Source of the DNA: Deltaproteobacteria bacterium
GTDB taxonomy: Bacteria > Desulfobacterota > Desulfobaccia > Desulfobaccales > 0-14-0-80-60-11
NCBI GenBank assembly: GCA_023381945.1
Contig: JAMCQY010000293.1
Span: forward strand, 1 to 29,586
Direction of reading: 5' to 3'
DNA: 29,586 nucleotides
The notes beneath the pieces are model-generated. The model saw only the letters and a program-made list of their open reading frames with translations. It did not search any database and was not told the DNA's origin. Below are positions 22,252 to 29,586 of the stretch, in pieces. The translations under genes were made by a program, and so were the position numbers. Each line of letters starts with the position of its first letter. The stretch's first letter is position 1.

Positions 22252-22799
22252 TTGATCTGACCGTTGCCCGACGTTATGCCAAGGCCTTGCTGACCCTGGG
22301 CAAGGAAGACGGCAAGTACAAGGAGTATGGGGAGGGGATAAGTGGGTTCGCCGCCCTGATGCAGCGGGAACCGGAATTGCGGGATGCCCTGCTCAACCCC
22401 GTACATAGTCAGGAGGACCGCCATAAGTTGCTCCTGCGGATGATAGAACTTTTGCAAATGTCTCCCATGGTGGCCAATCTGCTGCAGCTCATGTTCGATA
22501 AGCACCGCCTGGATGCCCTGGACGGTGTGGCTCAGGCTTATCAGCAACTGGTGGATGAGGTGGAAAACGTCAGCCGGGCCAAAGTGAAAACGGCCATTTT
22601 TCTGGATGACGCCACCCAGGAACGGTTGCGGCAGACCATGGAGAAGTTGACGGGTTCCACGGTGGTGATGGAGGTCGAAGAAGACCCCAGCATCATCGGC
22701 GGCATCGTGGCCCGGGTGGGCGATTTGGTGCTGGACGGCAGTGTGCGGACCCAGATTAATTCCTTACGAGAATCCTTAATAAAAGGCGAGGTCTTATAA
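22248..22799 (+). CDS. atpH: ATP synthase F1 subunit delta
   Basis: The 183-residue delta (OSCP-type) subunit links F1 to the peripheral stalk. It has VARRYAKALLTLGKEDGK at the N-terminus and the C-terminal signature DPSIIGGIVARVGDLVLDGSV. A TTG start at 22248 overlaps the atpF stop, which is unusual but gives the standard N-terminus; no ATG lies in a suitable place. The stop at 22797-22799 abuts the atpA ATG. Confidence 0.95.
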   Translation: MIDLTVARRYAKALLTLGKEDGKYKEYGEGISGFAALMQREPELRDALLNPVHSQEDRHKLLLRMIELLQMSPMVANLLQLMFDKHRLDALDGVAQAYQQLVDEVENVSRAKVKTAIFLDDATQERLRQTMEKLTGSTVVMEVEEDPSIIGGIVARVGDLVLDGSVRTQINSLRESLIKGEVL

Positions 22800-24317
22800 A
22801 TGGAAATTAGAGCCGAAGAAATCAGCCAAATTATTCGCTCACAGATCCGGGATTACGAGAAAAAAGTGGAAGTCGCCGAAACCGGCACCGTTTTGTCGGT
22901 GGGTGACGGCATCGCCCGGGTTCACGGCGTGGAGAAATGCATGGCCATGGAGCTCCTGGAGTTCCCCGGGGGTATTTTCGGTCTTGCTCTCAACCTGGAA
23001 GAGGACAATGTCGGTGTCGCCATCCTGGGTGAAGATACTCACATCAAAGAGGGCGATATCGTCAAACGCACCGGCCGGATTGCCCAGGTGCCCGTCGGCG
23101 ACGCGGTGCTGGGGAGGGTCATCGACCCGGTGGGCAACCCCCTGGACGGCAAAGGCCCCATTGAAACCAAGGAGTTCCGCCGCATCGAGGTCAAGGCCCC
23201 CGGCGTCATCGAACGCCAGCCGGTGAATGAGCCCATGTACACCGGGTATAAGGCCATCGATGCCATGACCCCGGTGGGCCGCGGACAGCGGGAACTGGTC
23301 ATCGGCGACCGCCAGATCGGCAAAACCGCCCTGTGCATCGACTCCATCATTAATCAGAAGGACTCCGGCGTCCTGTGCATTTACGTGGCCATCGGCCAGA
23401 AAAAATCCACGGTGGCCCAGGTGGTGGATGCCCTGGAGCGCAACGGCGCCATGAAGCACACCATCGTCATCAACGCTTCGGCCTCGGAGCCGGCGCCCTT
23501 GCAGTACGTCGCCGCTTACTCCGGCTGCGCCATGGGCGAGTACTACCGGGACACCGGCCGCCACGCCCTGATCATCTACGACGATCTGACCAAGCAGGCC
23601 CAGGCCTACCGGCAGATTTCCCTGCTGCTCCGCCGGCCGCCGGGACGTGAAGCTTATCCTGGTGACATCTTCTACAACCACTCCCGCTTGCTGGAACGGG
23701 CCGCCAAGCTGAACGACGAGAAAGGCGCCGGCTCTCTGACCGCCCTGCCCATCATCGAGACCCAGCAGGGCGACGTGTCGGCCTACATTCCCACCAACGT
23801 CATTTCCATCACCGACGGCCAGGTGTACCTGGAACCGGGCCTGTTCTTCTCCGGCGTCCGGCCCGCCATCAACGTCGGTCTGTCGGTCTCCCGGGTCGGC
23901 GGCGCTGCCCAGGTCAAGGCCATGAAACAAGTGGCCGGCTCTCTGCGGTTAGATCTGGCCCAGTACCGTGAACTGGCGGCCTTCGCCCAGTTCGGTTCTG
24001 AATTGGATAAATCCACCCAGCAGCAGCTCAACCGGGGCATCCGGTTGGTGGAAATCCTGAAGCAGCCTCAGTATGACCCGCTACCGATGGAGAAAGAGAT
24101 CTCCATCCTCTACGCCGGCACCCGGGGCTTCCTGGATAAATATCCGATTGACGTGTTGGCAGCTTACGAGCAGCAGCTCTATAGCTTCATGGAGTCCAAA
24201 TATTCCGACGTCCTGGCCGACATCAAGGAGAAGAAGGAGTTCACTCCTGAGCTTGATGCCCGGATGAAGGCGCTGCTGGAAGAGTTCGACACCGTATTCC
24301 AGCCTGCCACCGCATAA
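22800..24317 (+). CDS. atpA: ATP synthase F1 subunit alpha
   Basis: The 505-residue alpha subunit begins [20 protein letters not shown]. Its non-catalytic nucleotide site has P-loop GDRQIGKTA, where Ile replaces the commoner Thr. Other landmarks are [16 protein letters not shown] [44 protein letters not shown] and [16 protein letters not shown]. Length and order are normal. It directly follows atpH with no gap. Confidence 0.98.
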   Translation: MEIRAEEISQIIRSQIRDYEKKVEVAETGTVLSVGDGIARVHGVEKCMAMELLEFPGGIFGLALNLEEDNVGVAILGEDTHIKEGDIVKRTGRIAQVPVGDAVLGRVIDPVGNPLDGKGPIETKEFRRIEVKAPGVIERQPVNEPMYTGYKAIDAMTPVGRGQRELVIGDRQIGKTALCIDSIINQKDSGVLCIYVAIGQKKSTVAQVVDALERNGAMKHTIVINASASEPAPLQYVAAYSGCAMGEYYRDTGRHALIIYDDLTKQAQAYRQISLLLRRPPGREAYPGDIFYNHSRLLERAAKLNDEKGAGSLTALPIIETQQGDVSAYIPTNVISITDGQVYLEPGLFFSGVRPAINVGLSVSRVGGAAQVKAMKQVAGSLRLDLAQYRELAAFAQFGSELDKSTQQQLNRGIRLVEILKQPQYDPLPMEKEISILYAGTRGFLDKYPIDVLAAYEQQLYSFMESKYSDVLADIKEKKEFTPELDARMKALLEEFDTVFQPATA

Positions 24318-24332
24318 CCCGGGGGGTACAGG

Positions 24333-25205
24333 ATGGCGACCCTAAGAGACATTAGAAATAAAATCGTGGCGGTCAAAAAGACCCAGCAGATCACCAAGGC
24401 CATGAACATGGTCTCCGCTGCGAAATTGCGTGGCGCCCAGACACGCATGGAAGGGTTTAGGCCTTACGCCCAAGCCTTCTCCATGATGCTGGGCAATATG
24501 GCCGGCCGGGTGGAGCCGGAGATCCATCCCTTTTTCCAGAAGGCTGCTGAAGTCGAGCGGGTGGGGCTGGTGCTGATGACCTCCGACCGCGGTCTTTGCG
24601 GCAGCTTCAACGTCAATCTGATCAACCAGGCGGTGAAGTTCATCCGTGAGAAAGAGGCTGCCGGGATCCAGGTTGATCTGATCTGCGTGGGCCGCAAAGG
24701 CCGGGACTTCTTCCGGCGCCGTAAACGGGAGATGCTGGCCCAATACGTGGATGTGTGGAATAAGTTCGACTTTTCCAACGCCGTGACGGTGGCCCGGGAG
24801 ATCATGAGCACTTTCTTGACCGGAAAGGTGCAAGAAGTCCATCTGATCCACGCCATGTTCATCAACATGGCGATCCAGCGGCCGACTCTGGTGCAGCTCC
24901 TGCCCATTCAACCGGGCGAAACGGCGGCCGAAGAGGCGCCCAGTGTGGAATACCTCTTCGAACCGGCCATGGAGCAGTTCCTGGAATACTTGCTGCCGAA
25001 ATACATCAACGTGCAGGTGTACCATGGCTTTCTGGAGAACTCCGCCAGCGAGCACGCGGCCCGGATGACCGCCATGGACAATGCTCAGAGCAACTGCAAA
25101 GAGATGATCACGCAGCTTACCCTGGTGATGAACAAGGCCCGGCAGGCGGCCATTACCAAAGAATTGATGGATATCGTGGGCGGGGCTGAAGCCCTTAAAG
25201 GCTAA
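24333..25205 (+). CDS. atpG: ATP synthase F1 subunit gamma
   Basis: The 290-residue gamma subunit is the central rotor shaft. The N-terminal helix MATLRDIRNKIVAVKKTQQI and TKAMNMVSAAKLRGAQ, the middle TSDRGLCGSFN, and the C-terminal helix ARMTAMDNAQSNCKEMI are all standard. It starts 15 bases after atpA and ends 28 bases before atpD. Confidence 0.97.
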   Translation: MATLRDIRNKIVAVKKTQQITKAMNMVSAAKLRGAQTRMEGFRPYAQAFSMMLGNMAGRVEPEIHPFFQKAAEVERVGLVLMTSDRGLCGSFNVNLINQAVKFIREKEAAGIQVDLICVGRKGRDFFRRRKREMLAQYVDVWNKFDFSNAVTVAREIMSTFLTGKVQEVHLIHAMFINMAIQRPTLVQLLPIQPGETAAEEAPSVEYLFEPAMEQFLEYLLPKYINVQVYHGFLENSASEHAARMTAMDNAQSNCKEMITQLTLVMNKARQAAITKELMDIVGGAEALKG

Positions 25206-25218
25206 GCCGCCCGAATGA

Positions 25219-26643
<1,425 letters not shown>

Positions 26644-26658
26644 GGGAGGCTACCAACT

Positions 26659-27066
26659 ATGGCAGAAAAGCAACTCCTATTGGAGGTAGTCACTCCTGAC
26701 CGCATGGTGCTGTCCACCCATGCGGACGTGGTGGTGTGCCCGGGAGTGGAGGGCCAGTTCGGCGTCCTCTATGGCCACATCCCCTTCCTGAGCGCCCTGG
26801 ACATCGGCGAGATGTACTACAAGTCCGGCACAAAGACCGAGTATCTCGCGGTGGCGGGCGGCTTTGCCGAAGTCACCGGCGAAAAGGTCACCATTGTCGC
26901 CGAGGCGGCCGAGGTGGGCCACGAGATCGACGTGGAACGGGCCCGGCGGGCCCTGGAACGGGCGCAAAAGCGTCTGGCCGCGTCCAAGACCGAAGTGATT
27001 GACTGGACCCGGGCGGAAGCCGCGCTACGCCGCTCTTTGGTGCGCGCCAAGGTGGCCTCCAGGTAA
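26659..27066 (+). CDS. atpC: ATP synthase F1 subunit epsilon
   Basis: The 135-residue epsilon subunit has the N-terminal beta-barrel ([40 protein letters not shown]) and a C-terminal helical hairpin beginning at [15 protein letters not shown], which can inhibit ATP hydrolysis. It is the last gene of the operon and is followed by a terminator. The a (atpB) and c (atpE) genes are absent, so they must lie in a second operon elsewhere, as known for related bacteria. Confidence 0.96.
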   Translation: MAEKQLLLEVVTPDRMVLSTHADVVVCPGVEGQFGVLYGHIPFLSALDIGEMYYKSGTKTEYLAVAGGFAEVTGEKVTIVAEAAEVGHEIDVERARRALERAQKRLAASKTEVIDWTRAEAALRRSLVRAKVASR

Positions 27067-27093
27067 ATAACCTTAACTCAACTACTGCAATGG

Positions 27094-27131
27094 AAGGCAG
27101 CTGCGATTTTCGGGGCTGCCTTCTTTTTTTT
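27094..27131 (+). terminator. Rho-independent terminator of the atp operon
   Basis: AAGGCAGC (27094-27101) pairs with GCTGCCTT (27115-27122), followed by C and eight T. It begins 28 bases after the atpC stop codon. Confidence 0.93.
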
Positions 27132-27196
27132 AGAAATCCTAAAACTTATTTATAGGAGCCTCTTGCAAAATTCATTTAGAGAAGGAAGAATCTTCT

Positions 27197-27322
27197 TATA
27201 GCGATTGCCAAAAATAATTTCTTGTAGGGGCGCACCCGCGTGTGCGTCCTCCTGCGGGCGGACACATAGGTCCGCCCCTACAATCCATCGGTTATCGGAA
27301 AAAACTTTTGGCAAACGCTATA
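27197..27322. mobile_element. 126-bp MITE, copy 2
   Basis: The same element as 7079-7205 in the same orientation, with the same TATAGCG...CGCTATA ends. Differences seen by eye are two substitutions in the palindromic centre and one missing G near the right side. It sits inside the outer inverted-repeat element, so it inserted later than that element. Confidence 0.85.
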
Positions 27323-27344
27323 ATTGCCGGATAATTCCCTGGTG

Positions 27345-27386
27345 GCACAGGCTTTCTAGCCTGTGCAAGCGCAGGCTGAAGCCTGC
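27345..27386. repeat. Two adjacent perfect hairpins
   Basis: GCACAGGCT-4-AGCCTGTGC (27345-27366) and GCAGGCT-2-AGCCTGC (27371-27386) form two GC-rich hairpins inside the outer element. They resemble in sequence the repeat units in the dnaX linker. Confidence 0.85.
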
Positions 27387-27465
27387 GGCTACATTTTGCA
27401 AGAGGCTCATTAGAATAATCAATTTATGGGAATAGAATAGATTTTAAACCAGGAAGGAGAACTAT

Positions 27466-27879
27466 ATGCAACGGCAAAAAGTTTGGTGGACGGTATGGTT
27501 AATGGCTTCAGCGATTCTAGTCCTGTTGATTAACGGTTGCGCCGCAGGCACCGGCGCCAGTCAGCCCCGGGCCGCTGCCTCCGGCAAAACAGAATTGATG
27601 CTGCTCCGGGCTGGCTTTGAATCCGTTCCCAATGAACATCCAAAATGTGCCAAAGTCTGTCAAAATTTAATTCCCGGTCAAATTGTGCCGCATCGCAGAG
27701 GAAGTACTATAGTTTACAGCTACTTATCCCCTGAGACCGGGCGTTTTTATGTTGGCACCGCGGCCGAATATCAAAACTTTGTCAATCTGTCCGAGGAGCG
27801 GCAACCTCCGACGCTCGGCAACGAAAGTACCGATCCGGAGTTCTGGAATATTTGGCAGGATATGTATAGCGGCCGCTGA
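27466..27879 (+). CDS. Small predicted lipoprotein
   Basis: The 137-residue protein has a signal peptide (WWTVWLMASAILVLLINGC) ending in a lipobox-like LINGC, so Cys25 should be lipidated. The mature part is polar, with two further cysteines (HPKCAKVC) and SYLSPETGRFYVGTAAEYQNF. A ribosome site (AAGGAG) precedes the ATG and a terminator follows, so it is a single-gene unit. I do not recognise the family. Location is likely the periplasmic face of the inner or outer membrane. Confidence 0.8.
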   Translation: MQRQKVWWTVWLMASAILVLLINGCAAGTGASQPRAAASGKTELMLLRAGFESVPNEHPKCAKVCQNLIPGQIVPHRRGSTIVYSYLSPETGRFYVGTAAEYQNFVNLSEERQPPTLGNESTDPEFWNIWQDMYSGR

Positions 27880-27903
27880 TCTAACACAAGCTTCAGCTAA
27901 ATA

Positions 27904-27941
27904 AAGGCAAGCCGGGCTTGAGGGCTTGCCTTTTCATTTTT
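27904..27941 (+). terminator. Rho-independent terminator after the lipoprotein gene
   Basis: AAGGCAAGCC (27904-27913) pairs with GGCTTGCCTT (27923-27932), followed by TTCATTTTT. It begins 25 bases after the stop codon. Confidence 0.9.
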
Positions 27942-27999
27942 ACAAAACTATCTTGTCAGGGTATGATTTGTGTATCAGATTGAGAATAGCTGGAAATTT

Positions 28000-28273
28000 A
28001 TGAAATTTAAACTTTCCCGCCATGCCAAGCATGAACTGCAAAGGCGTGCCATTCCCATGGAATTGCTGAAATCAGTTCTGGAAAATCCACAGCAGGTAAT
28101 CGAAGCAGCCTTATGGCAAAAAAGTCTATTAATCGCAAATGGATTTTGGGGATGGCAAAATATTTCTGTTGCGAGCGGTAATAGTCGAATTTGTTGATTA
28201 TATCCTGGTCGTTACTGTTTATCGGACCAAAAAATCAGCAAATATTGGAGGACGTCATGAAAGTGACTTATGA
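28000..28273 (+). pseudogene. DUF4258-family protein (probable toxin), frameshifted
   Basis: The first frame begins MKFKLSRHAKHELQRRAIPMELLKSVLENPQQVIEA, a clear DUF4258 start with the conserved S-R-H-A motif. After about 28110 the homology moves to another frame, YGKKVY, then a TAA where Gln is expected, then SQMDFGDGKIFLLRAVIVEF and LVVTVYRTKKSANI to a stop at 28273. One frame change and one nonsense codon are needed, so the product is dead. The end overlaps the start of the DUF2283 gene, its usual partner. Confidence 0.75.
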
Positions 28274-28454
28274 TCCCGAAGTCGATGTGCTGCGCATTCT
28301 CTTTAGCAATGCGCCTATCGAAGAAAGCGACGAAGACAAGCCAGGTATCATCATTGACTACGATAAACAAGGCAATGTTGTGGGGATGGAAATTTTGGAC
28401 GCCTCCAAAAGGATGGATAATCCGAGGGCGGTGGATTATGCGGTGATGGGGTGA
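28257..28454 (+). CDS. DUF2283-family protein, probable antitoxin
   Basis: The 65-residue protein reads MKVTYDPEVDVLRILFSNAP, then ESDEDKPGIIIDYDKQGNVVGMEILDASKR, the full DUF2283 pattern. It starts just after TTGGAGGA. DUF2283 proteins are commonly encoded next to DUF4258 proteins and are thought to be the antitoxin of the pair. Here the gene is intact while its partner is broken. Confidence 0.85.
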   Translation: MKVTYDPEVDVLRILFSNAPIEESDEDKPGIIIDYDKQGNVVGMEILDASKRMDNPRAVDYAVMG

Positions 28455-28569
28455 TAGTTATTCAGAGAAATTAGTAAGTTAGTTCATATACTTGATGTTT
28501 AACTTTTTATTAATCAGCCCTTGGTTGAATCCTAATTTTTGGCATAAAGAGTGCAAATAAAGGATGGTA

Positions 28570-29586
28570 ATGCTAAAAGGCAACATCACCGCCATCGTTC
28601 TGGCCGCGGGGCAGGGCACCCGCATGAAATCGAGCCGGCCCAAGGTAGTGCACGAAATCCTGGGGCGGCCCATGGTCGCTTACCTGATTGATACCCTGAA
28701 AGGCGCCGGGGTGGAGGATATCGTCCTGGTCGTGGGTCATCAGGCCGATCGCGTCCAGGAAGTCTACCGGGATTACGGGGTGCGCTTTGTGGTCCAGGAC
28801 CCGCAACTGGGCACCGGCCATGCCCTGCAGGTGGCCTGGCCGGCGGTGCCAAAGGATGCCCAAACGGTCATGGTGCTGTGTGGTGATGCGCCGCTGATCT
28901 CCGGCGAGAGCATTCTGACCCTGCAACAGTTGCATAAGAGCACCGGGGTGGCCATCACGATGCAGACCATCGAGCTGACGGATGGGAAGCATTACGGCCG
29001 GGTGGTGCGGGACAATGCGGGCCGCGTCGAGGCCGTGGTACAATCAAAAGATGCCAAAAACCATCCCGATATTCTGGCTATCCGGGAAATCAACACCGGG
29101 GCCTATTGCTTCGAGGCGGCATTTTTGGCCGACAGCCTGCCACGGTTGGCGCCCAGTCCGGTAACCGGCGAAATTTACATCACTGACCTGATCAAACTGG
29201 CCCGGGAGCAGGGGAGGGGGGTAGAAGCCTTGATCGACCCGGATCGGGAGAAATTGCTCGGCATCAACAGCCGGGCCGAACTGGCCATGGCCATGCAAAC
29301 CGTGAAACGCCAGATCAACGCCCGGCATATGGACGAGGGAGTCACCCTGATCGATCCCGAATCCACTTACATCGAGTCCGGCGTCACCGTCGGGCTGGAC
29401 ACGGTCATTTACCCCAACGTCTTTCTCCAGGGCGACACCGTCATCGGCGAAAACTGCGTCATCGAAGCAACCGTGAAGATCGTGGATTCCACCTTGGAAG
29501 ATGGCGTCAAGATCAAGATGGGCTGCGTCATCACCAACAGCCGCATCGGGGCCGGGGCGGACACCGGCCCGTTCGCCCATCTCCGG
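28570..29586 (+). CDS. glmU: Bifunctional UDP-GlcNAc pyrophosphorylase / GlcN-1-P acetyltransferase, 5' part
   Basis: GlmU makes UDP-N-acetylglucosamine for peptidoglycan and lipopolysaccharide. The frame is open from ATG 28570 to the right edge (339 codons). The uridyltransferase domain shows IVLAAGQGTRMKSSRPKV, QDPQLGTGHALQ, LCGDAPLISG and EINTGAYCF. From about residue 255 the left-handed beta-helix acetyltransferase domain begins (GVTLIDPESTYIESGVTVG). ATG 28564 in the same frame is an alternative start; AAAGGA at 28559-28564 fits 28570 better. Roughly the last quarter of the protein lies outside the window. Confidence 0.96.
   Translation, partial: MLKGNITAIVLAAGQGTRMKSSRPKVVHEILGRPMVAYLIDTLKGAGVEDIVLVVGHQADRVQEVYRDYGVRFVVQDPQLGTGHALQVAWPAVPKDAQTVMVLCGDAPLISGESILTLQQLHKSTGVAITMQTIELTDGKHYGRVVRDNAGRVEAVVQSKDAKNHPDILAIREINTGAYCFEAAFLADSLPRLAPSPVTGEIYITDLIKLAREQGRGVEALIDPDREKLLGINSRAELAMAMQTVKRQINARHMDEGVTLIDPESTYIESGVTVGLDTVIYPNVFLQGDTVIGENCVIEATVKIVDSTLEDGVKIKMGCVITNSRIGAGADTGPFAHLR

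Larger units (their letters stand above)
27156..27408. mobile_element. 253-bp inverted-repeat element interrupted by a MITE
   Basis: GAGCCTCTTGCAAAAT at 27156-27171 and its exact reverse complement at 27393-27408 form 16-bp perfect ends. Inside lie the 126-bp MITE (27197-27322) and two hairpins (27345-27386). Without the MITE the outer element would be about 127 bp. It has no ORF. Perfect ends suggest it is younger than its surroundings or was mobilised by a transposase elsewhere. The family is not identified. Confidence 0.75.

Noticed and set aside
22839..23930. Minus-strand frame of 363 codons
   Set aside because: Antisense shadow of atpA.

Overview
The window looks like a chromosomal segment of a strictly anaerobic bacterium of the former Deltaproteobacteria (Desulfobacterota), perhaps near the Syntrophobacterales or Desulfobaccales. 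This is an inference from gene content: a selenocysteine formate dehydrogenase, a corrinoid methyltransferase operon, and an F1Fo ATPase operon with paired b'/b subunits but no a or c genes. The DNA is GC-rich in housekeeping genes and visibly AT-richer in accessory patches.

Layout. 1-6320: end of one formate dehydrogenase (FDH) gene, then an FmdE/molybdopterin-binding fusion protein, a small TOBE (molbindin) protein, fdhD, and a complete Tat-exported FDH alpha subunit with an in-frame UGA at 3758 read as selenocysteine, closed by a strong terminator. 6490-7205: a decayed nucleotidyltransferase pair capped by a 127-bp MITE. 7461-11894 (minus strand): a four-gene operon of corrinoid protein, two UroD/MtaA-type methyltransferases and a reductive activator of corrinoid proteins. 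12489-13586 (minus): a toxin-antitoxin locus with a MerR-HTH/HicB fusion antitoxin, HicA and a 48-residue membrane micro-ORF. 13567-15060: a graveyard of a TnpB fragment, a broken HicB, a possible XRE-antitoxin start, a broken Cys-rich protein and a truncated integrase, ending at an intact tRNA-Ser(GGA).

15281-20430: an isoprenylcysteine methyltransferase-like membrane protein, a VOC protein, then dnaX-ybaB-recR and rodA. 20323-21056: a 626-bp insertion-like unit carrying hicB and a frameshifted hicA, flanked by two 108-bp copies of the 3' end of rodA. 21206-27066: atpF'-atpF-atpH-atpA-atpG-atpD-atpC with promoter and terminator. 27156-27408: a nested pair of miniature inverted-repeat elements. 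27466-29586: a small lipoprotein, a broken DUF4258 toxin with an intact DUF2283 partner, and the 5' part of glmU.

Themes. The first block couples formate oxidation to molybdenum/tungsten cofactor handling. The corrinoid operon suggests use of a methylated substrate. The ATPase operon and cell-wall/replication genes are the conserved backbone. The gaps between these blocks collect toxin-antitoxin modules; in two of them (rodA-linked hicBA and DUF4258/DUF2283) the toxin is frameshifted while the antitoxin is intact. The most noteworthy items are the MerR-HicB/HicA/micro-membrane-protein locus, the duplicated rodA end flanking a TA module, the nested MITEs, and palindromic repeats written into the dnaX linker.
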